A DNA stretch of 64,000 nt from contig NC_067206.1 in assembly GCF_026262505.1 (NCBI RefSeq), positions 39,445,660 to 39,509,659 on the forward strand, in the 5' to 3' direction. The notes beneath the pieces were generated by a model that saw nothing but the letters and a program-made list of their open reading frames with translations, made no database searches and was not told where the DNA came from. Made by a program: the position numbers and the translations under genes. Each line of letters opens with the position of its first letter. Positions within the stretch are counted from its first letter, which is position 1. Below, in pieces: positions 10,680 through 19,661 of this stretch. This stretch comes from Trichomonas vaginalis G3 (Eukaryota; Parabasalia; Trichomonadida; Trichomonadidae).

Positions 10680-10949
10680 TTTAAGTGAAGTTAAAAAGCG
10701 GTTTTTGACAGATGTTTATATGACACTTTTTGTTCAGCACAAAAAACTACTCGGTCAACAGCGACGACTCTCAAAAACCGTTGTGTAAAAAGTTTTACCG
10801 TTGGACAAAAAAGTATATATAGAAAACAAAAAACGTTTATAGTTCATTCAATATTTGAGATGGAACGGTTTTCCAACGGTAACTATTAAATAAAATAAAA
10901 AAATAGAGGGGGTCTCCGTTGACGAAAACGGTTTATTTTAAACTTTTCT
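10680..10949. promoter_or_regulatory. Divergent promoter region with clustered CAACGG (Myb-like) sites
   Basis: About 270 bases separate two divergent element genes. It holds five or six copies of AACGG on either strand: near 10777 (ACCGTTGTG), 10797 (ACCGTTGGAC), 10863 (AACGGTTTTCC), 10873 (CCAACGGTAAC), 10916 (CCGTTGACG) and 10927 (AAACGGTTTA). Most fit the animal-type Myb core YAACGG. A TATA-like AGTATATATAG lies near 10812. Trichomonads have many Myb factors that control protein genes. That the element uses them is inference. Confidence 0.5.
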
Positions 10950-12413
10950 ATGAGTAGTCCGAAAAAAACAGTTTATTTTTGTCTAATGGAAGGAAGAAAA
11001 AGTGTCGCAAACAATTCGTCGACTACCTCTGCAGTTAAAGTTCCTACAACTTATGTCTCACCATTCTCAAAACCCTTACAACCTCCTATAATACCAAAGC
11101 AACTTCCTCATACAATTGCAAACAATTCGTCGACTACCTCTGCAGTTAAAGTTCCTACAACTTATGTCTCACCATTCTCAAAACCCTTACAACCTCCTAT
11201 AATACCAAAGCAACTTCCTCATACAATTGCAAACAATTCGTCGACTACCTCTGCAGTTAAAGTTCCTACAACTTATGTCTCACCATTCTCAAAACCCTTA
11301 CGACCTCCTATAATACCAAAGCAACTTCCTCATACAATTGCAAACAAATTGTCCAACAATTTGAGTTCTTCTTCTCAAAACACAACAGATACAGCTCAGC
11401 CAACAGGTCAAGCAACAACAACTATCGGAACAGAAGCATTTTCAGAAGAAGTTCATACCAATCAGACTCCAATCGAACATACAGAAACACAACCACCCGA
11501 AAATACAGAAACACATCCAATCGAACATACAGAAACACATTCTGCAATGACCACTAGGTCGCAAACACGATATCTCGCCTTTTGCAAACAATTTAAGTCT
11601 CAAATTCAAGACACACAAGATAGCGACACTCCTCTTTCAGAGAAAGTTCGTAGAAAATACGCAAAGCAAAGGTTAGAATTGTTAGATAAGTTAAATGAAC
11701 AGTGGGGTTCAGAAGACAATCGAGATTATAACGAGATGTTTCAAGCTGTCATGGATGCCATTCAGCCTCTTGAAAACGAAATCAAAGACCCTGGCGTACT
11801 TGTTGACATGTTTGCTTCATATTTACCCGTTACTGCCAATCTCATAGCGTTGCAAGCTATTGACCAGTTCATTCACTTGTTTCCAAAGAACTTGCAGAAG
11901 CATTTACAAGAAGTTAAAGTTGCTGAATTTGTCCGTTTATATCCAAATTCATACAATTATTTGGAAGAATTGAATGAACATGGTGAAAGGTCATTCTATT
12001 TATATTTCTACACAAAAGACAACCAGTCAAAACGACTATACTGCATTGAACCTATGCCTCAATTCGTAGACAATTTCCACGTTATAACAACTGTTGCTTT
12101 AGATATTCCTGCCAGAGTTCCATATGGAGGAACAGTAACTATCTCAAGCTTTCCCAAGGGCTATAAAGGAAAGCCTCTCACAATTGCAAAATTCACACAC
12201 AGCAGTTGCCAATTTGTTCAAGATGTCGAGTTCCATTTCCTCAACAATACGACTTTCATCATAGAGACTCCTCAAGAAGGTATATACAAAGTTTTCATTG
12301 CAGGATTTGTTGATCCCAATGGCGAAGAAGAAGAAGTCGAAGAAATCCTCACCTCAGAGAGCGAAGAAGAAGAAAATTTCCAAGACATTCAAGATTCAGA
12401 ATATACCGAATAA
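10950..12413 (+). CDS. Repeat-bearing unknown protein next to the right end of element A (487 aa)
   Basis: Intact frame from the ATG at 10950. The N-terminal part has three nearly identical 37-residue repeats (111 bases each, 11007-11339; core TTYVSPFSKPLQPPIIPKQ). A Thr/Glu/His-rich linker with ENTETHPIEHTETH repeats follows, then a charged helical part and a C-terminal beta-rich domain (GYKGKPLTIAKF ... TFIIETPQEGIYKVFIAGF) that looks Ig- or fibre-like. The tail is highly acidic (EEEEVEEILTSESEEEE). It is the only large gene on the plus strand of the element and the last before the terminal hairpin. It could be an attachment or host-interaction protein, but no family is recognised. Confidence 0.55.
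   Translation: MSSPKKTVYFCLMEGRKSVANNSSTTSAVKVPTTYVSPFSKPLQPPIIPKQLPHTIANNSSTTSAVKVPTTYVSPFSKPLQPPIIPKQLPHTIANNSSTTSAVKVPTTYVSPFSKPLRPPIIPKQLPHTIANKLSNNLSSSSQNTTDTAQPTGQATTTIGTEAFSEEVHTNQTPIEHTETQPPENTETHPIEHTETHSAMTTRSQTRYLAFCKQFKSQIQDTQDSDTPLSEKVRRKYAKQRLELLDKLNEQWGSEDNRDYNEMFQAVMDAIQPLENEIKDPGVLVDMFASYLPVTANLIALQAIDQFIHLFPKNLQKHLQEVKVAEFVRLYPNSYNYLEELNEHGERSFYLYFYTKDNQSKRLYCIEPMPQFVDNFHVITTVALDIPARVPYGGTVTISSFPKGYKGKPLTIAKFTHSSCQFVQDVEFHFLNNTTFIIETPQEGIYKVFIAGFVDPNGEEEEVEEILTSESEEEENFQDIQDSEYTE
11007..11339 (+). repeat. Three tandem 111-bp repeats within the 487-aa gene
   Basis: Units start at 11007, 11118 and 11229, each beginning GCAAACAATTCGTCGACT. They are almost identical, differing by very few bases, so the amplification is recent. 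The period is a multiple of three, so each unit adds 37 residues. Confidence 0.9.
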
Positions 12414-12439
12414 AAAAACAATTTAAGACTAAAAATTTA

Positions 12440-12540
12440 ATTTTATTATAATATTTTATTTTTTTCATCTGGTCTTTGTCTCATTCCTCCTCTAGTTTCT
12501 TAGGGGCTAGAGGGCACGAAGTGCCTGGAAGCCCCACTCC

Positions 12541-12567
<27 letters not shown>
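12440..12567. repeat. Right end of element A: nested hairpin plus T26
   Basis: The end holds an outer stem GGGGCT/AGCCCC enclosing an inner stem GGCAC-GAA-GTGCC (12503-12535), then CACTCCC and a run of 26 T at 12542-12567. The same arrangement in inverted orientation bounds element B (19353-19412) and closes it again at 25558-25622, so this is the terminal inverted repeat core of the family. Host-type sequence resumes at 12568. The other end of element A lies outside the window. Confidence 0.75.
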
Positions 12568-12571
<4 letters not shown>

Positions 12572-12996
12572 GTTTTCACACAAGCCTGTGAGCTTAATAG
12601 GATCTCAAAAAGCTAAAGAATTCAATGAAAGTTTATAAAAGTTTTGAGAAAAGCCAATACATAAGGATTATGTTTTTTAAGTGAACATTTGATTCAAATT
12701 TCAATAGCAAAAATATGGAAATATTCAGATGTATTGATAATTTTAAGTAAAAATTGTTTTCTGGGTTCATCAAGTTGTCTGGAAGGAGGAGGACAGACAT
12801 TTATGGTATAGTACTGCTATTAATCATTGATATAAATGATAAATTTCTAGAAATATTTAGTTGATAACAAATTTTAGTGTGGAAACAATTGTTATATGGA
12901 TTTTTTGAGAGAAGAGCAGTCCAATATTTGATTAATCCATTCCGTAATCAAACATTCTGTAAACCTCATGAAATTTGTCACTTTTTTAGAAAATTT
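12568..12996. promoter_or_regulatory. Host upstream region with TCACTT initiator
   Basis: AT-rich host sequence between the element end and the membrane-protein gene. A TCACTT at 12978-12983 matches the trichomonad initiator consensus TCAYTW, with the A at 12980 placed 17 bases before the ATG at 12997. That is a normal leader length for these organisms and supports 12997 as the start. No other feature seen. Confidence 0.5.
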
Positions 12997-15900
12997 ATGG
13001 ATGAAAAATCAGAAAAACTGAGTCAAATTTCAGTAGGATTTAAATTTGATTCCTTATTTGCTGTTTTAAACGAGTCTCATCTATTCATTCACCGTCGACC
13101 AGTATTTAACGTTATTTTTACAATAATTTTGTTTTTAATCTATATGTTTACGACAATTTTCCCAACACTCATGACATACTTCAAAGGCGATAAGTCCACA
13201 GGCATTTACATCATCTATATCATCTTTACAGGCTCTCCAACGTACCCAAACACAGATGAAGTCATAGTTATTGTCTGGTTTTACTTTTTGATTGGTGCAT
13301 TCATATTTGTTCTTTATCTGTTTATCATTATTGTACTTTTAACAACAGCTTTACCTTCATCGACAATAAAACGAACTTATAGCATTCTTTCATTCTACAT
13401 TTTGCCATTTATTGTTCCTATCTTCGGAAAGGCCTTTACTGCATCAATGGCTTACTTATCTGTTTCAGAAAATTCATATTCTTTTTATGCAGCTTTAATT
13501 GGCGAATTAACAATCTTGCTTTATGCTGTCCTTGGCTCTCTCATGAATTCTAGCTCAGCATATCGCGTTACTCATATTTATTTCCTTAGGGATACTTTTT
13601 CTGCCTTAATTACGAACTTTTTCATACTTATCGTTCAGCATACAGTCAGCTTCCTCGAAAACCCCAACAATATACTACTAGTTATCCTTACAATTGTCTT
13701 TGTTGCTGTTGATATTTATATCTTCATTGTTTTGCCTTACCAAACGAAACTTGTGTCTATTCTTTCATGCTTCTACATTTTCTTCTGCACAGGATGTGCC
13801 ATTGTCCGTGCTTTTACGAAATATGCAACTCCTCTTGGCGTAATCATCATTTTTGCGATTGCTGTGGTCATAACAGCCATTATGTACTGCTGCAGGTTAT
13901 GTTACGAGCACTCCCATGGAGATCTTGGAAGATTATTCGGCTTGCATAGATTTCGTAAGTCAAAAGCTTCAGTTCCGAGAGACGAAATCGAGAAACTTAA
14001 TTTCGTGCAGCTCATGGTGCTCGCGAGAGGCTATTATTCGTTGGATGACCAAACTCAACATTATGTCAACGAAGAAATCCGAAAACGGGCCATCGGAACA
14101 GCAGAAGGCAGGATATTCATAAACTCCTTCGATTCCAGGATCGGAGCTCTCACAATCGAATCTTTTCCCCAAGTTATGGAAGTTATACAGAAATATACGA
14201 AGAAAATCGAGAAGAAAGAGAAAGATTTTTGGGCATCGCTATGGCTGTCAGACTTCGAGTCACTTCCAGAGATCTCTGGTGAAATTGGACGCTTAAAATT
14301 CAGATTATACGAATATTCCAAATACCAGTCTAAAGTTATACCATCATTCGTATGCGATGAGAACATAGAGCCAACGTACCAGCGTTCCGTGACTCACTCT
14401 GTTTTTAATACGATTGTTGTTATTATATTTTTGGCTTCCCTTTCACTTTTAGTGTTTCTTCTGTATTGTTATACATTGTCTGGAAAGAATCGAACTGATT
14501 TCTTCGAATTCCAGCAGTTTATGGAGAATTTTACCTTGATGCAGAGCGAATTGTACACTCCTGAGTCAGTTCCACGCTTATCGAAGTACTACACCAACAC
14601 TCTTTACCTTGTCGACCAATTTAAGAAGGTAAAAAGCGGCGGATTGTACAAATTCATGAATTACGAAATTAGTAACACAACTCTTGGTCAATTGATCGAT
14701 ACTTACATGAATTTGACCTTGTTATCCAATCAGACGGGCGCTGTGAACTCTCTTCTCCTTAATAATTCGATTTTTTACGATTTGGATAAATCCTTGATGG
14801 ATTATTACGATTTCTTCGATACCGCGTTTACCAATCGCATCTCCATACCCATCCTGTCATGGTTTGTCCTTTATTTCCTTTCTTTCGTCATATTTGTGAT
14901 ATTCTTTGTATTTGCTCTTTACATCTACGCCAGGCACCTTCACAGAACGTTCGAGGTGTTCAAGACCTTCTCCAAGAAGAAGATTGAAGAGTTTGCGGGC
15001 TTAGATACGAAATCCATCCAAAGATCAGTAATTCCTGGCCGAGAATCGATCATTGAGTGGTCGGCCTCAACCGATATCGTCGTCGGTTTCTTCCTGACCC
15101 TCGCAGCTTTCATTATTTTCTTCACAGCCGGATTTGTCGTTTACGGGCGGACTCTTTCGGACTACAACTTCAGAACTAAGAGCTACGTGTACTTTGAGCG
15201 CATGGACATGATCATGTTGTGGCTCAGCGCCGTTGTTTTCCAAAATTCGACATCTCCAAGCTCTCCGCAATTCCCGCAGATGATTTCCAACAGCGACCAC
15301 CACATGGACATATTATTAAGAGACTCAGAAGCTGCTTCTTATGCTGCTTTGCTCACAACTGACATAGTTTCCTTCATTACGGGTTATACGTTGAAAGATC
15401 CGACCATGAATGATGTTTATCCAATCACTGAGATCAACCAAACATTTATCAACCTCAGGACTCTTCAAGATCCTTTTTATAATGTTTCGAATATTTATTA
15501 CATCACATGGATGGTTGTTCTGCTTCTGACTATATTCTCTTTCATCATTATTATCCATATACAGGTTAATACTGGTCGCCAAATGGACGCTTCCCGTGGA
15601 GAAAGAATTAATTTGTTATCCGTGTTCACAGATTTCGCTGGAGAGCAGGAATCCCTTTCTTCCATAGTCCCTGTTAATAATGCATCGCTTCCTTTCTTGT
15701 TTGTTGAGGCAAATTCCGATTTTACAGTTACATTCTCAACAAACCTCGCAAACCAAGAAATGGGAATCACAAATGGCTCCAAATTTGACGGCCAACCATT
15801 TGGTATCGTCACTGGATCCGAAATCATGCGGACAATTGAAAAATTAAAACAATTCCCGTCCAGCGAGCCACAGCAGATCAAAAGCCAGGATGGATCCTAC

Positions 15901-16638
15901 ATCTACGTCATCCCATCTTACTGCGGAGCAACGATGACGACTCTAAAGAGCTTTGCCGTTTTCAGATTGCCATCTGTTCTCTCTCCGTTCATTAATTCTG
16001 GCGGAGACAAGAATATTAGTCCGTTCTCCAAATTATTCCCATCCGTAATCAGCCCAGATAAAGATTTTCCACATATTATCCAAATTAACGCGGCTCCTTT
16101 CTTAGTTGTGCTGGTTAGACTTACGAATATCTCTAGCTGGAGCGCAAAGGTCGAGCCGCAGTTCGTGGAATCGTTTTACAAAGCTGTAATTGAACAATGC
16201 GACGAAATTTGCGAATCAGGACAACTTTTCATGAGGGTCCACGTCAGAGATGACACAATTCTATTTATGACGAACCCCGATGTACAAATCCAAGGAAGAT
16301 GGACTTTCATTACAAATTGTGCTGATTTCTCTCTCAAAATCAGAGAAGCGGTCAAAACAATATCCAAGAAGTACAAGTCAAATGTATTCACATCAGTTGT
16401 GTTCGCTCGCGGCGAAAAACAAGTGATGTATCTTGGAAATTACGCTTGCACACAATGCGACTTCCTTCCTGACACTCTGGACCTCCAATTCGTGGAACAG
16501 GCATTCGACATATTCAGAATCGATGCAACTGCGTTTGCAACTGCTCACATACCAAACTTGAGAATTCCGAACACAACATTGATTGCAAACTACTTGTCTA
16601 GCAGCGGAACATCAATAGATCTATTCCTTGTTGCTTAA
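12997..16638 (+). CDS. Multi-span membrane protein with PAS-like and degenerate cyclase-like domains
   Basis: About 1213 residues from the ATG at 12997; the open frame extends 40 codons further up without an ATG. It resembles the large trichomonad family of membrane-bound adenylyl/guanylyl cyclases. Eight or so spans fill the first third. A cytosolic helical region follows (HYVNEEIRKRA ... KKIEKKEKDFWASL), then four more spans with extracellular Asn-rich loops (last span near 15500-15570) and the conserved GERINLLSVF-type linker. A PAS-like domain is at about 15690-15850, and a C-terminal cyclase-fold-like region (FLVVLVRLTNISSW ... RVHVRDDTILFM ... ALYIYARHL-type spans precede it). In active cyclases the first block reads close to VDIVGFT; here Arg stands where the metal-binding Asp is expected, so catalysis is unlikely. 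Likely a sensor or pseudo-enzyme at the plasma membrane. The family call is moderate to good; loss of activity is inference. Confidence 0.7.
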   Translation: MDEKSEKLSQISVGFKFDSLFAVLNESHLFIHRRPVFNVIFTIILFLIYMFTTIFPTLMTYFKGDKSTGIYIIYIIFTGSPTYPNTDEVIVIVWFYFLIGAFIFVLYLFIIIVLLTTALPSSTIKRTYSILSFYILPFIVPIFGKAFTASMAYLSVSENSYSFYAALIGELTILLYAVLGSLMNSSSAYRVTHIYFLRDTFSALITNFFILIVQHTVSFLENPNNILLVILTIVFVAVDIYIFIVLPYQTKLVSILSCFYIFFCTGCAIVRAFTKYATPLGVIIIFAIAVVITAIMYCCRLCYEHSHGDLGRLFGLHRFRKSKASVPRDEIEKLNFVQLMVLARGYYSLDDQTQHYVNEEIRKRAIGTAEGRIFINSFDSRIGALTIESFPQVMEVIQKYTKKIEKKEKDFWASLWLSDFESLPEISGEIGRLKFRLYEYSKYQSKVIPSFVCDENIEPTYQRSVTHSVFNTIVVIIFLASLSLLVFLLYCYTLSGKNRTDFFEFQQFMENFTLMQSELYTPESVPRLSKYYTNTLYLVDQFKKVKSGGLYKFMNYEISNTTLGQLIDTYMNLTLLSNQTGAVNSLLLNNSIFYDLDKSLMDYYDFFDTAFTNRISIPILSWFVLYFLSFVIFVIFFVFALYIYARHLHRTFEVFKTFSKKKIEEFAGLDTKSIQRSVIPGRESIIEWSASTDIVVGFFLTLAAFIIFFTAGFVVYGRTLSDYNFRTKSYVYFERMDMIMLWLSAVVFQNSTSPSSPQFPQMISNSDHHMDILLRDSEAASYAALLTTDIVSFITGYTLKDPTMNDVYPITEINQTFINLRTLQDPFYNVSNIYYITWMVVLLLTIFSFIIIIHIQVNTGRQMDASRGERINLLSVFTDFAGEQESLSSIVPVNNASLPFLFVEANSDFTVTFSTNLANQEMGITNGSKFDGQPFGIVTGSEIMRTIEKLKQFPSSEPQQIKSQDGSYIYVIPSYCGATMTTLKSFAVFRLPSVLSPFINSGGDKNISPFSKLFPSVISPDKDFPHIIQINAAPFLVVLVRLTNISSWSAKVEPQFVESFYKAVIEQCDEICESGQLFMRVHVRDDTILFMTNPDVQIQGRWTFITNCADFSLKIREAVKTISKKYKSNVFTSVVFARGEKQVMYLGNYACTQCDFLPDTLDLQFVEQAFDIFRIDATAFATAHIPNLRIPNTTLIANYLSSSGTSIDLFLVA

Positions 16639-17069
16639 TTTTATATCTTTTATTTCTCTTTTTTGTTTTATATAAAATTTTTTGTTTGTTTTTTTAATTC
16701 TGAAACAAATTCCTTTTCATGTGTAGTAAACCAAAGTTAATCTCCTCATGAATATTTATAAATGTATAGGAATTTGTTAAAATTTGATATTTTTCATATA
16801 ATATGATATATTGAATTAGTTCGATTTTAAGACAGACTGGAAACATATTCCTTTTGGAAAACAAAATGAAATATTTCTCAAAATCAAAAAAATTAAAAAT
16901 TTTGTTCAGAAAGATAAAGCAACAGACATAACTTTGGTAAGTCATATATGAAATATATTGGTTGAGTTAAATTTCAAAGAGTTTTTTTGAGATGAATTAA
17001 TTTTTTTGGTATTTTTTTGTAGAATATTTGAAAAAATAATTTAAATCTAAAATAAGTATTCTTAGCTCT
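16639..17069. other. Intergenic region between convergent host genes
   Basis: AT-rich, 430 bases, between the 3' ends of the membrane-protein gene and eL20. No convincing gene. Poly-T stretches and ATATAAA words follow the membrane-protein stop codon, as expected for 3'-end signals, but none stands out. Confidence 0.5.
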
Positions 17070-17600
17070 TTAGAAGCCGCAAACTGTTGGGCGGACACCT
17101 GAAAAGACCTTTCTGGCAGCGGCTGTTGGGGCACGGATGGATTGCTTGAGGATTGGGAACTTAATGTTCTCGTGTGTGAACTGAGAAATGTTCTTGTGGA
17201 CGAGATCCTTATCAGCAACCTCAGCGACCTTGATGATAGAGATGTTGTCTGCTGTTGTGTCGTGTGTGCCAGCAAGTTCAGCTAACATCTTTGTAACGGC
17301 GCCTTCTGTTGTTGTATCACGGTACTCTTTGTAAACGTTGTGGTGGTTGCGTGTTGAGCGGTATGAGAGCCAGATGCCGTAGTTCTTTACACGTGTTGGC
17401 TCTGGTTCGATAACGTGCTTGACGGCGAGAACTTCACCGTGAGCCTTCTTCAGACGGGCGATGCGCTGAGCAACTGTCCAGAATTTAGATTTGGCAATGA
17501 CCTCATCTGGAGCAAAAACCTGAACACGAACTGCTGGTGGGTTGGCGATTTCCTTTGTTGGGTATGGGCGGCCGATGACAAGATATTGCTTGAGAGACAT
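17070..17600 (-). CDS. RPL18A: 60S ribosomal protein eL20 (L18a)
   Basis: Cytosolic large-subunit ribosomal protein of 176 residues, the usual length for eL20. Characteristic blocks are visible: YLVIGRPYP near the N-terminus, FAPDEVIAKSKFW, the highly conserved VKNYGIWLSYRSTRNHHNVYK region, and the C-terminal RPTVCGF-type ending. There are no introns. The ATG at 17598-17600 is preceded after four bases by TCACA, a match to the trichomonad initiator. The TAA stop overlaps a TAAA poly(A) signal (TTC TAA AGA), a known habit of Trichomonas mRNAs. Codons look more GC-rich than the neighbours, as expected for a highly expressed gene. Confidence 0.95.
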   Translation of the reverse strand: MSLKQYLVIGRPYPTKEIANPPAVRVQVFAPDEVIAKSKFWTVAQRIARLKKAHGEVLAVKHVIEPEPTRVKNYGIWLSYRSTRNHHNVYKEYRDTTTEGAVTKMLAELAGTHDTTADNISIIKVAEVADKDLVHKNISQFTHENIKFPILKQSIRAPTAAARKVFSGVRPTVCGF

Positions 17601-17602
17601 TG

Positions 17603-17607
17603 TGTGA
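17603..17607 (-). promoter_or_regulatory. Initiator (TCACA) of the eL20 gene
   Basis: On the minus strand TCACA lies just before the ATG and fits TCA-Y-W. The implied leader is only about five bases, within the short range typical of trichomonad mRNAs. Confidence 0.5.
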
Positions 17608-18267
17608 AAAGGGCGGCCATAACCGTACCAAACCGTTTTTCCAAATCCCCCTATTTTAGAAAAATTATAATAGATATAATATACTGATTGGATGCTAATG
17701 CTATAACTGAAAGAATTGAATGATTCTCTTTTGGAAATAATTTTTATTTCTTCTAAATATAAAATTAAACTTGTTTTACCACTATGATACTAATGCATAA
17801 AAGAACTTAAAAAGATCTATAAAGAGCCAATTAAACAAAATTAGTCTCAATCTACAGATATCCTTAATGATAGATCATTGGCTCTTTTAATATATTACTG
17901 CTTATACAATTCATTAATAGATATTCAATACATTAATAAAGATTATCTATTAATAGTGATATTAGAAACTTACAAAATATATATCCTACTCATTGTATAT
18001 TTATTCCATGAATCATGTGCTTTTCTAAAGTATAGTTCATTTGATTTATATGTAGACTAATTTCAGCTGATTTGAAAGAAAATCTCTTATTTCATAAAAA
18101 TTTGTTTGTTACAACTTTTTTGATTCGTAATAATTAATGTTAAGAAGTACTATAAAAGAAATTTATAACCTATTTTTAAAAAAGAGGATTTATAAAGAGG
18201 CGATTATTTCTACATATGCATCGCTGACAAAAAAAATATAATTATCGATAGTAAAAAGGTAAATAAC
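17608..18267. other. Intergenic region upstream of eL20
   Basis: AT-rich stretch of 660 bases between the eL20 start and the ArfGAP stop. Short open frames (for example 17878-18060) have no coding character. No RNA gene or repeat recognised. Confidence 0.5.
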
Positions 18268-19293
18268 TTAAAATGGAGATATTCCAGAGAATGCATCCTT
18301 TGATCTGTTCTGACCTGGACCACGCATTGGTTGGTTGGAAGAGAAAGAACCCTGAGGAGGTGAATTAAACATATTTCTAGCTGCGGACTGTGGCTGCTGT
18401 GGGTTTCCTTGTCTGAAAACGTTTGTAGATGTTGGAGGAGCGTAAGTTCCCATACTCTGGGAAAGCATGCTTTGAAGTTCAGCTCTAGCGTTTCCTGTTT
18501 GATTCTGCTGAGGCTGTTGTGGCTGTGGAGCGAAGGCATTTGGAGCCATTGGCTTTCCGAAAACAAACGGATTCTGTTGAGCAACAGGAGTTGGCTGAGG
18601 CTGAGCAGCTGGGAATCCTTGCATGAATGGATTGAAGCCAGGTGAAGAATTCATCTGGCGCTGCTGCTGTGGCTGACCGAATGGTTGGGCAACTGGTGCT
18701 GGTTCTGGAGGACCAAAGAGCATGTCGACTGAATTTGATGTTGTCATGCTCTGCTGAGCTGGCTGGTTAAAGTTGAATGTATTTGTTGACTGAGATCTTT
18801 GTACTTGCTGTGGCTGAGGATTAGAATTAGCAGAAACAGGCTGTGCAGAGCCAGACTGGATGATTCTGGCTTTCTTAACGCTTTTGCCTTTTTTGAGCAA
18901 GACATTCGGAGGTTCACGAGATTTATCGGCCCATTTGCCAAGCTCGTATTTCAGGCGAATGAATTTTGTGAGGCCTTCTAAGTCCTCTGTAGCTGGACGT
19001 GGATAGTCAGCTGGTAAGTTAGCTTCCCAGTACTGATTTGAGATTTCATTTCCAATAGATTCCATAACAGTTGCTTGTTCATCTGTCCATGAGTCCAAGT
19101 TGACACTGCGAACAAATGTAATGTGGGTACCAAGGTTTCTGTGGCGTCCACTGCAGTTAATGCAGATGAAAATGCCGAGGGTTGAAGATGCCCAAATTGA
19201 TGATGTGAGGAGTTTGCAGCCGCAGTCAGCACATCTCTGATTTTCTGGTCTTTGGGCTGCAAGAGCAACACGTTTCTTTGGATCGGAAGACAT
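18268..19293 (-). CDS. ArfGAP-domain protein with NPF motifs
   Basis: 341 residues. Residues about 10-125 are an ArfGAP domain: a CX2CX16CX2C zinc finger (CADCGCKLL ... [18 protein letters not shown]), with the Arg of the catalytic finger in GRHRNLG and the following [14 protein letters not shown] block. It stimulates GTP hydrolysis on Arf GTPases and so controls vesicle coat release. The remaining two thirds are low-complexity, Gln/Pro/Asn-rich, with NPF motifs (FNPFMQG, QNPFVFG) of the kind that bind EH-domain endocytic proteins, so a role in clathrin-type budding is likely. Element B begins only about 60 bases upstream of the start. The short spacing may have removed part of the original promoter. 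Confidence 0.9.
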   Translation of the reverse strand: MSSDPKKRVALAAQRPENQRCADCGCKLLTSSIWASSTLGIFICINCSGRHRNLGTHITFVRSVNLDSWTDEQATVMESIGNEISNQYWEANLPADYPRPATEDLEGLTKFIRLKYELGKWADKSREPPNVLLKKGKSVKKARIIQSGSAQPVSANSNPQPQQVQRSQSTNTFNFNQPAQQSMTTSNSVDMLFGPPEPAPVAQPFGQPQQQRQMNSSPGFNPFMQGFPAAQPQPTPVAQQNPFVFGKPMAPNAFAPQPQQPQQNQTGNARAELQSMLSQSMGTYAPPTSTNVFRQGNPQQPQSAARNMFNSPPQGSFSSNQPMRGPGQNRSKDAFSGISPF

Positions 19294-19322
19294 GGTCTAT
19301 TTGAAAAAGTCGGTTTACATGC

Positions 19323-19330
19323 TATCGTTA
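19323..19330 (-). promoter_or_regulatory. TAACGATA Myb-type motif upstream of the ArfGAP gene
   Basis: On the minus strand TAACGATA lies about 30 bases before the ArfGAP ATG. This octamer is the Myb recognition element described in a Trichomonas adhesion-protein promoter, from memory of that literature. The end of element B (poly-A from 19353) lies 22 bases further out. No clear TCAYTW initiator is seen here. Confidence 0.35.
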
Positions 19331-19352
19331 TTTCAAATTTGAAAAATCACAT

Positions 19353-19412
19353 AAAAAAAAAAAAAAAAAAAAAGGTAGTGGGGCTTCCAGGCACTTCGTG
19401 CCCTCTAGCCCC
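19353..19412. repeat. Left terminal repeat of element B (A21 + nested hairpin)
   Basis: A21 at 19353-19373, then GGTAGTG and a nested hairpin 19380-19412: outer stem GGGGCT/AGCCCC, inner stem GGCAC-TTC-GTGCC. It is the reverse complement of the end of element A apart from a base or two in the linker. Confidence 0.8.
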
Positions 19413-19661
19413 GAAGATGTTTAGTATAAATGAAGTTTTTATATACGGGTCTTCCAGGAGCTTTTCACAAATTATATATGTTTTCATGTTTTGTCAAGAC
19501 TTCTTCGTAAAATCAGACAAAAATAATGTTTAGGGTAGAAGGTTAGATATAACCTCTTTTCTAACCTCTTTTCTACCCTCTTGAATTTTCAAGACTTCTT
19601 CGTACATGTTTTGTCACTTTTCTGTCACTTTTCAGGAAAAAACATTTTTATTGTATATAAA

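Larger units (their letters stand above)
1..12567. mobile_element. Element A: virus-like DNA element (Polinton/PLV group), left end outside window
   Basis: At least 12.5 kb of a capsid-bearing DNA element. Visible parts in window order are a degraded left flank, a packaging-ATPase remnant, SF3 helicase, two unknown proteins, a capsid region, three further structural or unknown proteins and a divergent repeat-bearing gene. The right end is a nested hairpin (12503-12535) followed by T26. Most genes lie on the minus strand with short gaps, unlike the host block that follows. No DNA polymerase B, integrase or protease is visible, but the left end is missing. Most reading frames are long and open, so the copy looks young; the ATPase, capsid and two small regions are broken, about six breaks in all. 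Family assignment rests on the combination of parts and is inference from motifs. Confidence 0.75.

Noticed and set aside
12877-12996. Extending the membrane protein to the upstream GTG/TTG codons
   Set aside because: The ATG at 12997 has a TCACTT initiator 17 bases before it, which would lie inside the longer version.
13767-16391. Several short frames inside the membrane-protein gene on both strands
   Set aside because: Covered by one long, well-supported frame; they have no family features.
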